A model generated the notes under the pieces. It did not search any database and was not told the origin of the DNA. It saw only the letters and a list, made by a program, of their open reading frames with translations. Below, one piece after another: positions 13,452-26,125 of a DNA stretch of 64,000 nt (its first letter is position 1; each line of letters begins with the position of its first letter). Source of the stretch: Agelaius tricolor (lineage: Eukaryota > Chordata > Aves > Passeriformes > Icteridae). The stretch covers positions 23,513,001-23,577,000 of the forward strand of contig JALJCS010000010.1 in assembly GCA_023055355.1 (NCBI GenBank). Reading direction: 5' to 3'. The position numbers and the translations under genes were made by a program.

Positions 13452-16400
13452 TGTATGTGTGATAAGTAACAAGATCCAGTTAAAGAACATTACCAGCTGA
13501 GAAATCAGGCACTCATAAATAGCCTGTTTCAGTACAAAGTTTGCTTATTCAGAAATATTCACACAGATTTGAAAGATGTGATTTTGAGTGCCTGTCAGAG
13601 TTTTGCTGTGAGAAATTGGGTAAATTGCCAAGAGAGGAATTCAGGTGCTTAACCAGGCCTCTAGTGCAATTTCAAATGCAGGTAAGAGTAGCTTTGGGTG
13701 CCTGAAATGAAGTAAGGCACCTGTTTCTGTATTCCTCCTCATTTAACTCTGTGCTTCAGCAGCACATTGCTCTGACCTCTACCAGCAGTTTTCTCACCAG
13801 CAATTCCCAACAATCACCAGAGTATGTGACACCATTCAGCCATGATAGTGCTGTAGGCCCCTTTAGGCACATTAACCTCTTTATGCATATTAATTCCTTT
13901 ATTTTAAATCCTTTATTCTTTTCTTTAAATTTTTTTTCTACAAGATGACCTGTCTGTCAAATAAATTGCTGAAGTATATACAGGAAAACCAGATTTTGAT
14001 CTGCTGAGCATGAATTGCTCATGAGAAAATGACATAGTAGAGATCAGAGGTTTGCTCTGAGTTTCCTGTTGCCAAATCACATGGGGTCAGATTTGTTTAA
14101 AAGAAAGAAAAAGGTGGGGAAGGCAAGTGGGAAAAATTTCTTAATTTCAAAGAGAAAACTGATCCCTAGAGCCAGATCTTTTTTTCATATTCACATTATT
14201 AGGGTACCCACAAAAAGTTTGGTGGGATGGACTTATACATTTAAATTCCTTTTAAAGCAAGATTCAGTTTCCTTTTTTTTATCATGCCATAGATAAAGTG
14301 TTACTCTTTTTCCAGTGGTATGCCTACAGTTCCCCCACCTAATGGTAGCAGTCACAGCAACTCTTCCTCATGAATCACCTTGGAAGAGGTTAACATAATA
14401 TCTGCTCTTTGCCTCCTGAAAGACAGCTGCAGCCTTCCAGAGAAACCAATAGCCTAAGAACAGTGATTTTTTTTTTTTTTTAATAATAAATCAATAGGGT
14501 CTAATCACTTATTTTTCTTATTGTAACAGCTTGGTGGGAGCATCCAGGAAAAAAAATAAAGCAAGCGAAGAGTGCTAAGTGGATCATTAAAGTTCATGCT
14601 GAAAGAAATGTAACAAGTTGCAAATGGTAAATTAGAGAAATCTTGTGGAAGACGTGTGGAAAGCTTCACTCAGGGCAGCCAAGTCATCAGGAGAGCAGGA
14701 GCACTTAGCCTGCACTGAATGTCTGGGCACTTCTCAAACCCAGACAGTTCATCCTGGCTATAGATGTGATTCCCTATACCTCTGCTACACGTAAAGCCAG
14801 CTGGAGGTCACTCCAATTACTCCTGTACATTGTGAGGTTTTGGTGAAACCAATTTACCAGTTATGGAAGCCATAATGTGAGGAGGAAGGTTCACTAACAA
14901 GGAGCTTTGGAAGTAAAAGGTTCAGAAATGAATAAATCAGGAGGAAGCCCAGTCAAACCCTTGTACTCTGTCCAGACATAAATTGCAAAATGCCTGCTGG
15001 CACTGGAATGCACTGTTCTAGAAAATATAGCTTTGGTGATTATACAGTGGCACATGTCAGCTATTTCAGAGGGACTGTATGTGAACAGGGGTGACCCAAG
15101 GAGCAGTTTGTCCTTTCTAATCTGTCAAAAACAGCTCCCTGGTCAAGAAAAATCTCTAATGAAGAAAAGGGGATGGAACTGTGACAGGTGGCAACCAATT
15201 GCACAGACAATGTGTTTGATTTATGCCAATTTACAAGAGCAGTGTTTGGGCTCCAAGTTAAAATTATGTACTATTATGACAAATATTTTTATTGCAAAAC
15301 AGCACTTTCTTCACCATTTTCATACCAGTTATTCAGATTGTGTCTCCCTCTTTTTTTCCCAGAAGGCTATAATTTGTTGCTGCTTTCATCCTGCTGAAAT
15401 TCAGTCCTACTGTATTCAGCATGTGTTTTCCTGCCTCTTTTAACACTGGCTTTAGCACAGATGTTTGCTGGAACTATTGGCTTGAATCTAGTTTTGTTTA
15501 CTTATTGTGATTACACTGGCAATTCTCACTGGTTGTAAGATATTTTCATCAAGTATGATGATGAGACTTTTCTCCCAGGAGGAGACTCCTGGGAGGAAAT
15601 TTCCATAGTCTGGAAAGAGGTCATCTGTTTTTTTTAAAAAGGAAAGTATCATTTCTCTCTCCTTACAAGGAAAGAAGATGTTGGGTTTATGGCTAAAAAT
15701 GCCCTGGAACTCAAAGCAAGCAGTCTCTGCCAGTATGCCCCTAGTCAAGATGTATTAATACCTTTGGCCCTGGTTCAGCAAGGTCAAAATGAAGCAAGTT
15801 GCACATGCAGAGAAAGTCAATGTCTTCTCCAGGCTGGTGTTGAGTATATCCCAATGTTTGCTTTTCACACAGCTGAATAGGAGCAGACTCTCTCCAAAAA
15901 TATAACTTCACTTATGGTGCTGCATATTTCTCAAAAGCCTGAACATTGTGTAAAGGCTGCAAGGGAAGGAGCTTATGGATGCCATGCATTTGATTCATGG
16001 ATGAAATAACAGAGGGATAATTTGCAGTGGGGATTGAATGGTGGTTTTTTTGCCAACTTTGTAAATAACTCTCAGGTCAGCTCTGAAGTTTCTGGATTCC
16101 ATTATAACTCTCTTCATCAAAATATATTTGTTATTCTCAGGCCTAGCCTAATGAATTATCCAAATCTTTCTGAATGTGTTTGCTCTACTCTTTATTATTC
16201 ATACTTTTTTTCCCATTTATTATCCTCTGCAGTGAAAATCTAACTTTCAAATCCCTCCTCCAAATCACTGATCCAAGCCCATCATCTTTGTAGCAAATCA
16301 AGCATATATCAGAATTAATGGTCAAAATCATTTGCTGTATGCTATACTTCATTTTTCTGTTTGTTAACTTTTGAATTTACACATATAGCAGTGGTTTGAT

Positions 16401-16784
16401 TTTCCAGTCTGAAGAACGGCAGATGTTCAGCAAACCTGAAGCTGACAGAGAGTGAGATGTTGTCATACCTTCTCAGGAATGGCCTGAGACCAAAACCTGA
16501 CTCTGGAGGTAAAAACCTGGATCAGATTTTGGTAGCAAGGGTGTATTTTCATGCAAGTGAGAGTTTAGAGATCAGGTAACCAGTTCGGAAATATGCCTGT
16601 CAATTTGAATTATCTTCCACAGTTATTTTCTCAGACTTGGATACGTGAACGATTGGTAATAAGAAAATGTTTGAAAATCCTCAACCTTTTCTCTTCCAAT
16701 TTGAAAGTGAATTTAAATTGTGATCTGATTGTAAAGCACTGGAATAGAAATACAGAGATGAAAATTCAGTATCTTGCTCAGTTA
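12710..16784. other. Noncoding unique sequence
   Basis: No gene was recognised. The best frames (136 codons plus at 15033-15443; 86 codons minus at 15488-15748) have no family resemblance. The interval holds the long GT tract at 13409, a T15 run at 14467-14481 and otherwise unique sequence. Confidence 0.6.
13409..13450. repeat. (GT)21 microsatellite
   Basis: There are 21 uninterrupted GT units, followed by an imperfect CTGTATGTGTG extension to 13461. Upstream lies an alternating AT-rich patch (13382-13400). The tract is long and pure enough to be polymorphic in length, and alternating purine-pyrimidine sequence of this kind can adopt Z-DNA. Confidence 0.95.
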
Positions 16785-16860
16785 CAGTTTTGGTGTGTGA
16801 CTTTGAATAAGTCACTTAACCTATGCTTTGCCTCATTTCTCAGCATGGATAATAAACCCG
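16785..16860 (+). repeat. MIR-type SINE relic
   Basis: The core reads TGTGTGACTTTGAATAAGTC, then ACTTAACCTATGCTTTGCCT and CATTTCTCAGCATGGATAAT. It tracks the MIR core (tgtgaccttgggcaagtcacttaacctctctgtgcctcagtttcctcatctg) block by block. It is on the plus strand and heavily diverged, consistent with an ancient amniote-wide SINE. This is the clearest MIR-like segment in the window. Confidence 0.55.
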
Positions 16861-17194
16861 GTCTATCAGTAAAACAGGCAAAAAGCTACAAAGTTAAAAT
16901 GAACAACAGAGATAGGTAGACACTCTGCATCTCCTTGATGTCTAAGCCACTTCACACTGGTAAAGTCACCAGCTGGGCAGACAGGTTTGCAGGAGCACTC
17001 TCAGAGGGAAACTTAAGGCCAGCCAGGTAATACACCTAAGGAAGGGAATGGGAGAAGTCCAGGCATTTCTTCCTCTGGAAATACCTGCAGTAGATATTTG
17101 CTAACTCAGCTATCTGCCAGCATCTGCTTTTCCAACACTTAGACAAGGCAGGAAGAGAGGAGATACAGAAATCAAAACCACAATCAGATCAGAC

Positions 17195-17430
17195 ATGTAG
17201 GGGGATACAATATGGGTAAATGAAGGTGGTATAGAATGTAGTCTTATCCCCTAAAGAGTTGCAGCTGAACCAATTACTAAAGATTGGGAGCAGGCCTGAT
17301 ATTAACATGCCACACCTGTAGCCAATAAGAAGAGTGTTATAAAAGAGTGGATTGGTGGGAACTGGAGTTTGTTGGCTACTGTGAGGACAAAGAGTCAGTG
17401 TCTATAGGAGCTGCCTACAAGAAGCATTAA
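17195..17430 (+). promoter_or_regulatory. LTR-like or promoter-like segment with CCAAT and TATA
   Basis: A CCAAT pentamer at 17322-17326 is followed by TATAAAA at 17338-17344, a spacing compatible with a core promoter on the plus strand. Surrounding text (GTTGCAGCTGAACCAATTAC upstream; GAGTGGATTGGTGGGAACTGG downstream) resembles solitary LTRs of avian endogenous retroviruses, with a possible 5' TG near 17197. I cannot define the LTR ends, a target-site duplication or a polyadenylation signal. No retroviral coding sequence flanks it. It may instead be a chance promoter-like stretch. Confidence 0.35.
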
Positions 17431-17959
17431 GCAGGTACAAAATTCTGGTGATATGGAACCTTTGCAATGTAATGTCAGTGGAACTCTTGCACTTTAAGGA
17501 CAACAAGACATACAAAATATCTTCTGTGGCAAACAAAACCCCTCTTCTCCTCATGAAATGCTGTTCTCATGCCACATCAAATTGCTTCTTGCCTCAAGGA
17601 CTATCCTTCTATTGTAGAGAAATTACACAAAAAACATGCAGCCTGAATTGCCGATTAAGAGAAGGATAAAACAGTCCTTGGTGTCAATTCACAGTCTTCA
17701 TTCTGGTAAAATGCAGATGTCACTTTTAGTCACTGGTTTTCCCCTAAGTCTGTGTTAAATACTAACGCTCAGGTACAGTCTACCTGATTCTTTTCTGCAA
17801 TACAAGGGCTTGCAGCAAGGAGACCTCAGAAAATGGTAGTAAATGAGCTATAAATAGAGATCATAGAAAAATTCACAAGTAAAACATGTCAGGCATCCCC
17901 TAGCATAAAACAGAATGTACTCTTTTTTTTCATCCTTTCATTTGAAGTTAGTTCTGCTT

Positions 17960-18045
17960 TGCACTGGGGAAGTGTGGGGTGGAACTAGCTGACCTACAAA
18001 AGTCCTTTCCAAACAAGTTGTTCTACAGATCCATGATTTGTAACT
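17960..18045 (+). repeat. CR1 LINE 3' tail (degraded)
   Basis: The sequence GGAACTAGCTGACCTACAAA followed by AGTCCTTTCCAAACAAGTTG and TTCTACAGATCCATGATTTG matches the order of the CR1 3' end. That end has 'ggactagatgacct ... ggtcctttccaac', then terminal ATTCTATGATTC-type repeats. Only the last 80-90 bp are recognisable. The copy is older than the one at 62.8 kb. Confidence 0.6.
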
Positions 18046-19020
18046 TTACTATTAATTTTTTCAAATTAAAACAGCCTTTGTGAGTGAACACAGCCACCAA
18101 GTTATTTCACTAACTCATGCTGTAGCTGCCTAATACTATACTTTGTCAAACATAACAATATACTAGTATAGTTCATGAAAGTTATTCCATGTTCCTGCTT
18201 GCACTATGTGTGATATAGAGGATAACATCACAGGAAATCTGTAATGAGATTTGTCTCCATTATTCTCCAGGGTAGTTGCCAGATTTTTTGAGCTATTTCT
18301 CTCCCAGTATATCTTTTTGTTCCTGCAATTTATTTCAATCTTATATCATTATTTTGTTTTGTGAATGTCTCATCAAAGAGCCTCTCTGTGTGTTCTCCTT
18401 TTGTCCATATAAAGTGCCTGAATGATACTTATGTATTTGTGCTCATTTTGCTCTTTTCTCCTGCTCTAAATCTTCTCTACTATGTTTACTGTATCCCACT
18501 TGTTTGCAAGAAGTTAATAACTTATATTAAACACCGAGGATTCTCCCTCTAGCAAAATTAAGTCACTTGATATGACATTTTCCAAAACAGATAGAACAGC
18601 TAAGTGAAAAAATATCACTAAAAAAGAAGCAGAAGGTCAATATCTGCCTCTTACTTATGCTTCTAAAAATCTGCCCTCAGAGATTTGAGAGCATTGCAAG
18701 GTCAGGTCTGATTGCACGTGTAGACTGTGCTGAGCATAAGGTTTCATAATTTTACATTTCAAGTACTAAACATACAAGTCCTCAACTAAAATTGGCAAGC
18801 TTTCTGTCTCCAACATGCAAAGGAGATATATTTATTTCTTTACAAGTGTTGGCGCTGTCATTTACTAATGTAAGACTGTGTGTGACACTTTGTCAGTCAT
18901 CATCTTTTACTTGAGGTGCTGGGAGAAAAACAGCTTGGTGGTGAAAAAGTGGTGCCTAAACTCTCTGTGACCTGCAGGTTCATTATATTGGTGTTAAAAA
19001 GTCTTTAAAGCGAATGTGGA
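18046..19020. other. Noncoding AT-rich sequence
   Basis: Nothing gene-like was seen. Open frames are short (63 codons or fewer), and no repeat family was recognised. Confidence 0.6.
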
Positions 19021-19021
19021 A

Positions 19022-19119
19022 TCATTACCTCCTCTTGAGAAACATGGCCTTTGCACATTTTAGTAAACCTTCATTACCTCCTCTAGAGAAACATGGCCTT
19101 TGCACGTTTTAGTAAACCT
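19022..19119. repeat. 49-bp tandem duplication
   Basis: The 49-bp unit at 19022-19070 is repeated immediately at 19071-19119 with two substitutions (T to A in CTCTTGAG/CTCTAGAG; A to G in GCACATTT/GCACGTTT). The copies abut exactly. The low divergence indicates a fairly recent event. Confidence 0.95.
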
Positions 19120-19274
19120 AACAAAACACTAAAGCTGGAGCCTCAAAGGGCTACTGCAATCCTGCTGTCTAATAACAGTATTGCTGTTGAACACCGCTGC
19201 AGTCAGTGGGTAGACAAGAGGAGGCAAAACATGCTCCTGGAGACAGCATGAAAGAGAAGAGCAGGATAGATTTG

Positions 19275-19329
19275 GAAAAAAAACAACAACAAACCAAACC
19301 AAAAAAAAAAAAGAAAAAAATCAAAACAA
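19275..19329. repeat. A-rich tract with CAA/CC interruptions
   Basis: Runs of A are broken by CAACAAC and CCAAACC and followed by A12-G-A7. The texture is like that of the 9.9 kb tract. It generates phenylalanine-rich spurious frames on the minus strand. Confidence 0.8.
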
Positions 19330-19813
19330 GGAAGGTGCAGAACCAGCTTCCTAGATGAGGAAGCTGTGGCTTCACAAGGGTGATACATGCTCAGGTCACA
19401 GCTATTGAGGCTGGCATTCAGTGTAAGAGCAAGTTGGAAAGCAAATGCCACAGAGACAGTGTTCACAGCCTTTCAGCTGCACCTGTGCTTTGAATTCCCT
19501 ACCAGTGTCACCTTTGCAGGATATTGTGGTCCTGTAAATACAGCTGGCCAAAGAACAATTAACTTGGCTTCACTCTAATGAAATCCAAGGACTGGGAGGA
19601 TAAAGGGAGCCTGGTAACCAAGATACCACCACCATACTGTCCGATTCAAGCCCCTATGATCATTAACCTTCTCTCTGTCCCCTAAATCATCACAGGCAGC
19701 ACTTCAGGCTTCCAGGTCCCCCAGAAGCACTATTACCACTGTAAACATCAGTGCACTGAACCATCAGACTGGCAGCACATTCCCAGCAGGAAAGGAGACC
19801 TAATGTATGTTGA

Positions 19814-19866
19814 CATGTGACGGGCACGGGAGCGGTGGCGCGGCCCTTCGAGGATTGCACGTGCTA
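19814..19866. other. Isolated CpG-dense spot
   Basis: Seven CpG dinucleotides fall between 19821 and 19861, in a region where CpG is otherwise rare. The spot ends in a CACGTG E-box at 19858-19863. It is followed by a pyrimidine run ending in CAG (about 19868-19881) and then a CCATGG. It could be the edge of a young inserted sequence or a small regulatory element. No open frame of note crosses it, so a coding exon is not supported. Confidence 0.5.
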
Positions 19867-19869
19867 TTC

Positions 19870-22800
19870 TCTCCCTTTCAGAACTGTTGAAACCATGGAC
19901 TGCCCCTACCCAAAATGGACAAGTCTAAGCCAAAGGCTGTCAGTTCCTCTTATTGATAATGCTTGAGAGGGCTGAGCTTTGTTTGATCCTTTTTTTAGTC
20001 TTCTAGCACAAATGGGAATGGCACTTTTTTCCTAGTTGTTTTTTTCCGCTCCACTCTGCACAGAGATGGTTTGAATGTGCAAGAGATACCAGTCCCTGCA
20101 TTAAGTGCCAGGGACTTAGACATATAGGTAAGACTTTGTGGAGTTTCTGGGTATTTTATTTCTCTCCACTTAAGACAACCAGCAAGTCCCAGAGAAAAAT
20201 AAAATTCTGTGTGGGCATATTCAGATCAGACATGAAATATTCATACTAAGGTAGCAACCTGCTTCTGGGTTTTGGAGGGTTAGTTTATTTATATATTTAT
20301 TTACGTATTGGTTCAGCTTTTTAAAAATAGATTTAATTAGGTCTACCAAAGACAAAAGTTAGCTTGTTTACCTGTAAAAGGCTTATCAATTCTACAAGCA
20401 TTTTCATCATGTTCCTATTACTCTTTGTTAGAATTCAAACTGTTCTCCTGAGATGGTTAAAGTAAGTTAGCCTGACAGGCAGTAAAATGTTTGCAGATAC
20501 CATAGCAGTCATGTCCTATAGTAGTTGTCACCAAATGCAATTTTAGAGGCAAGTGAAGGCCTAAAAATAAACTTTTTTAATATAAATATTTTTTACAGGA
20601 GTTGAAATTATCACAGTTGGAAACCATAGTATGCCTGAGCTACAGATCAAGTCTAAAGTTGAGCCAAAGTGAAAGCCACAGTGCCAGACTGGCATTTAAT
20701 ACTAGAATGACATGGGAAAAACTTTCTGAAAATTTTCATGGCAAATACTGTATTTCCCATGATATCAAATTACTACTTTCTTTTTTCTTTGCTGAAAACA
20801 CCAAGATGAAAACTATCAGAGAAGAGGAACCAAAAATCACTTCTTTCTATTGATCAAATTTGCTGTTGCTGTTATTTACCAGCAAAACAAAGAAAGCAGC
20901 AGGTGAAGATTTGGGAAGCAGGGTGCATATCCATCCATCCATCATCAGAGAAGCCTTTGAGGAATTAACAGCTTAGTTTTTCTTAAAACCTAAACCGTTT
21001 GGATGATTTGGTAAAGCACTAAACATCTTCAAATGGTGATTTTGCCATATGGTTCCTCTGTTAAATTAGAGTTGATTTTCACCTGTGGTATGTCTCATCA
21101 ATGTGGACCACAAGTCCTTCAGTGTGTGCTCAGAGTCCCAGGCAGCAGCTCCATGTGTGAGGGGTAGGACAAAATGCAAGTACTAATAGTAGCAGAGCCA
21201 TGATAACAGCTGCAGCTTCTGGCAGCTACAGGAGAGAGCCAGGACAGATGGGGATGAAGTGCAGTCTTCTATGACTCACAGGATCAGAAAACTCCTTGGG
21301 AGGGCAAATCTTTGGGTAACTTTGTTTGGGTAGCTTTCCTGATAGAGGAAATTAAGGAGAGACAAATGTCGGCTTGGCAGCTGAGGTTATAAAAACCCAA
21401 TAAAAATTAGAATTGTGCTTGCTGGTATTATCCTGTGGAACTTGACAACCAGGTACCTCAGGTCTGGTCATGCTTCTCTCACGTCACCTTACACAAGCGT
21501 TGATATTTCTGTCTCTCAGCTGTTTGGGCACACAATAGGAATCTTCAGGGCTGAGTGATTGGATCTGCCTTTTCCAGACCCCTCCTGGTGAAGAGCACAA
21601 AAAAATACATGATGGACCTTTTTGCTCTTCCACCTAGAGCGAGAGCCAGTCCTGAGTGAGGCAGTATTTGTTACTACCAGTAATAACTATAACAAATTGC
21701 TTTGTTTGTGGTTGTTTGGGTTTTTTTAATAGACTAGAATCTGGGAAAAAGTGACTTTGGACCAAAGACATTGTGTGTGACAGCCAGTCCATAAGGCAGA
21801 TCTCCAAGATGGGCATAAGTATCATCTGTGGAGGAGATGACAGTGGAAGCACCCTGGATGTGTCTTCAATATGAACTTCTACAAAAATCAGGTCTGTCCA
21901 GAAACAAAGTGTTGGCTCAGCGAAGTCCTTCACATTTTTAGCTCCCTTGCAAAGAAATAACAGGAAGGAAGCAACAAGTTGCAGGTACAGAAAACCTGCC
22001 TGGAGTTGGCAAAAGGACTTTATAGGACTGGAGCCAAAATCCTTGGATATTAACACCCTGCTGATTTAATATTCAGTTAATTGCTCTAATAAGCAGTGAC
22101 CTTCAAATAGTTGCTTCATTTCTCTCCGTGGGCAAAGTGCGTGGTTCCCTGCCTCCCTTGCCTCTCTGTAATGTGTTGCAACACCTTAGTCTGGAAAAAA
22201 ATGTTTGGGATTGGAACTCAGAATTATTTTGACCTTGCATAACCCTGGTTCCTTCAGAAGTAGTAGAGTTCCTAAAACTCCTCATAATTGCAAGGCCACC
22301 CTTATTTGAAACCCATTTGACCTCATTTATAGGAGAAATGCTATTGCAAATTCAGTGATTATGTCCACTTTTTCTGTGTTACTCAACCTTATAGTCATCC
22401 TAAGAACCCAAGCCTGGAAGGACTCAAATGATTTTTAAAAATCTCCTCAGTGAGGAGAACAGACACAAATTTTCTTTTGTCACATAACAGCTTACAATTT
22501 TTCACAAATGACTAAGCTCAAGCCCTTAAAAGTGCAAAGTGCCTTGCTGCGCTGTATACAAAATGCCTACATACTTTGGGGCAGCTGAGTTTCAGTCCCT
22601 CAAGCTGTTCCTCACCTATAATATGATTTAATAACATCTTCGCACTTCAGCAGAGTGTGCCAGAAGCAGTTCATTACTGCCCTCAGGTGTGAAACCAGCT
22701 GCAGGCACAAAGCCACTGCCACAAAAGAGTGCAGCTGGAGCAACAGCAGTGCTAGAGAATGACAGCCTGTGGGGGCTGTTGGGTGGGCTGGAAGATTGGC

Positions 22801-25630
22801 AGTGTGGGAGGGCAGGAGCAGTTGAGGAAACTTGTGAGGTTTCCTTCATTTTCTATGAATACCAGTTTTCTAGGTCAGGATTCAGAGCGGGGTCTATAAA
22901 AAGAGAAAAGGAACAAGGAGTATTAGGGATTGGAGTGGAGGGAGTGCTCATGCTAAGCATGCAGTTCTGGGGTTGCGTATAAAAGGTAAATGGTTCTGCT
23001 GCCTCTCTACTCTTTTGTTTGATTTTTTTTCTGGCCACAGAATGCCAGGTTGCATTATGCCTTAGCCACAAAATGTGTCCTATATGCAGGTGAAGATCTC
23101 TGATACATGGTTTGAGTTGCAAAACTATTTTCCTCTTAGTTTATGCAGGAAAACTTTTTTTTCCAGTCCTTCACAGAAATAACTCTGCCTTGATTTTTCC
23201 TATAGTCATCTCAGAAGGGTTTGTTTTCTCTTTTTGTTTATAAAAAATATGAGAAATAGTTAAGACTCTTTTAAAAAGCCTCTATGGGAATTTGAAGCAC
23301 TTGCAGACAGAATGGAACATCTCTCAGCTTTCAAGCTGCTACAAGTAACTTTGTGTTCCTCCTTGTACATACATTATGTTCCTGGACTGAGCCAGTGGTC
23401 ACTGCAATGTGGAGTTTAAAAAAAAGTGAAAGGAATATCATTATGTTAGTGGACATAAAACTGCTCAGCAACAAAAGGAATTCTTCCTGTCTCTGAAGAA
23501 TAAGACACTTGGATATGCTGGCTAACAGAAGTCCTTGAAGCAAGTGACATCCTTCCTTGGCCAACTATTGCTATAGTTCCTTTGTTTCAGTTACAGATGA
23601 ACAAAATGTTATCTGAAAGTCTTTCCTTCTTCACTCTTATCCTTCAGAAGAAGTGAAATTATATGAGAACAACCAGAATGCTGCCACTTGAAGTTTACAG
23701 CTTTAGCATGGCAGGAACTGAAGTACAGAGTACAACTCTTTTGAAGGGAAAAAAATCTTTTTTTTTCTAACAGTAAAATTGCATGTTAATCAGTAAGTTC
23801 TTCTCTTAAAAAGCAAGCTTGGTGTTTTGCCAGCTAATCAGTGGTGTTCACTGTGGATGTTCTAGCAAATGCTTTTGCTGCAGCACAGCACCTGTTCAAA
23901 ATCATCATTTTCATGGAAATCTAGCAATATAAAAAGCATTTCCATGTTGGGAATGTTTCTTGGGTTCAGTAGGAAAACACTGAATGAAAATTTGGGTACT
24001 GAACCCAGAATAATCAGGAGAGTGCAGTCTTTCACCTTCCTTCCCCCAAGCTGAAGATGGAAAAGAGGTTTTCTGGTTCTTTAAGCTCAGGAACTGAAAC
24101 CTGAACCTCTCAGGTCCAATGGGAGGGCTTTTTTATTCATATGCTCACTGGATTTTTTTCAAACTCTTTCTTCCCTACCTCTTCTGTCAAAACAACTGTT
24201 AAGTACTTTCTTTAAAAGTTTTCCCTCTACATGCAACAGAAGGAATACAAATTGATAAGCTTCCATGCAAAGTGGCTTTTTTACAGCAAGTTCCTATAAA
24301 AAGCAGTATATTCCAACTGTGCCATTTCTCATGGCAATCTTGTCTGGAGGCAAATCTGTGACCTCCCATGCCCATCTGACTCTCTCTGAGATTTGTCTCA
24401 TGAAAATTTTTGAAGGTGTCTCATACCTGCTATCGCATGGCTTTTGGAAAATGCCACTCTTGTATGCACAATCTGTTCAGTTTGTTGACTTCTCTTCAAG
24501 CCTTACACTCATCCATGAAGTACCTCCATGCCTCAAACAAATAAGCATATTTTTGTGCTCTTCATTCATGCTGAACCATAGGATTTTCCCTCCTGTGCTA
24601 AAGGAAGAGTCACCACACCTACTTATTGTTAGTGCACCATAAAGTGAGCTTGCAGCTGCGGTTCCTGTACATTTCACTGATAACTGTTTAAAGAACCCAC
24701 CAAAATATGATTGTGGACTTTGAACAGAGTGAGCCCTTCCCAGCAGCAAGAATCATAAAACCACAATCATCCATATTTAATTTTTCCTCCTCCATACATC
24801 CAGTCCTTCCATTTGTAGAGAGAGATTCATGTCAATTCATTTATTTCCAAGAAGTTATTGTTATTCAGCCAGCTAAGATGGGTCTTTTAAGCTCCCTGAT
24901 TGGGTAATTAACTAATAAGCAATAGATTTCTTTTGCTGTCATTAACCAGTAACAGTAGGTCAGTTACTGCAGTAACTCAGTACCTGCATCAGCACTTCAT
25001 CCAAAGGAAATTCTGTTTGGTGAAGAGAGAGGTTTTGGAAGGGATGATTTTTTTTCTTTGATGGCATCACATGGCCTGTGTGTGTCAGAAAAATGGAATA
25101 AAATCTGGGCCCCAGGCTGGGAGTCTGTTCAGCTCTGCTCATGTGTCTGCTGACCTTTAGTGCCACACGGAGTTGAGTTGCCCATAGTCTACAGCAGCAG
25201 CCAAAGATGGACCCCTGCCTGTTCTCCAGCCCAGGCTCTAAGTGGGGCCATGAACAGCAGCTGCTCCTTCTGCCTAAGGGACGTGCAAATCTTGAGTGAA
25301 CAAATCCTCACCATAGACCCATCCCACAGCAGCAGTTATGATGTCTTTACAGTCCATCTGCAGATGCATCTTGTGGATGAGAGAAGGGACAAATAGTTTC
25401 TCATGGGAAATAAAGTTGTGTTGTTTTTATTTTGGAGTGTTCTAGTGGCTGCACTGTAGGTAATTAAAACTTAGGAGTTTCAAAAAAAATCTTCATACTT
25501 CAGAGTCTCACATTACATGATGCTGAGATATTAGCAGTCCAACATGGGATGCAGAAGTCTTCTGTGAGATTTTATAGCAGAAAAACCTGAACCATTTCTC
25601 ATCAACATAAGATTTATATCACATAGAAGG
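19870..25630. other. Noncoding sequence, no gene recognised
   Basis: This interval contains short chance frames only; the longest are 140 codons minus at 21634-22056 and 125 codons plus at 24265-24642, with no recognisable domain. A (ATCC)n patch lies at 20929-20944. A 16-bp palindrome (AGTTACTG/CAGTAACT) occurs at 24962-24977; about one of that size is expected by chance in a window this long. Confidence 0.6.
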
Positions 25631-25639
25631 TAAAGATCA

Positions 25640-26125
25640 ATTACTATTAATTCATTCAAGTGATAAAAATTATAAATATAGCTAATTTATTATATCCATA
25701 GATAAAATCTGAGACCCACCAACAGTGCAGAGAATTTTGTCATTGAGCTGAAGAGAAGTGGAATGCCAAGCATTTTAAATATACATACGAGCTCCTTTAG
25801 GCAAAGCAATTATTTGTCATTCATATTCAGAGAATAAACTTGCCAGTTAGCTCCCTGAAATATTTGTCGCTATTACACTTTTGCATAATTTATTGCCAAA
25901 TTTGTTTACATGTGCTGTGTTTGAAAATGAAGCAGCATGAGAGCAAAGAACATTATAGTTTGCCTCTTAAAGAAAAGAACAGAGTGTGAGAAGGCTTTCC
26001 TATTTCTGCTGCATTAAAAGTGATAAGTTAAATACAGGGACTGAAGTGCCTTTCCAGACTTACATAATAAATATAATATTCATCAAACCTCCTAGCTAAA
26101 TATTGATAATTAAACTCCCACATTA
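25640..26125. promoter_or_regulatory. Candidate conserved noncoding block
   Basis: This is AT-rich sequence without simple repeats. It is dense in TAAT/ATTA, CATAATTTAT and TGATAATTAA motifs, the kind of composition seen in vertebrate developmental enhancers bound by homeodomain proteins. The call rests on texture alone; conservation was not tested. Confidence 0.2.

Noticed and set aside
19868..19900. Pyrimidine run ending in CAG followed by CCATGG, resembling a splice acceptor and start codon
   Set aside because: No open frame of useful length follows and no donor site pairs with it convincingly.
21380..21400. TTATAAAAACCCAATAAAAA resembling TATA and polyadenylation signals
   Set aside because: Isolated motifs in AT-rich DNA with no transcript-like sequence downstream.
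21634..22056. 140-codon minus-strand frame
   Set aside because: No domain recognised; size is compatible with chance in a window this long.
24962..24977. 16-bp perfect palindrome AGTTACTGCAGTAACT
   Set aside because: About one such palindrome is expected by chance in 64 kb.
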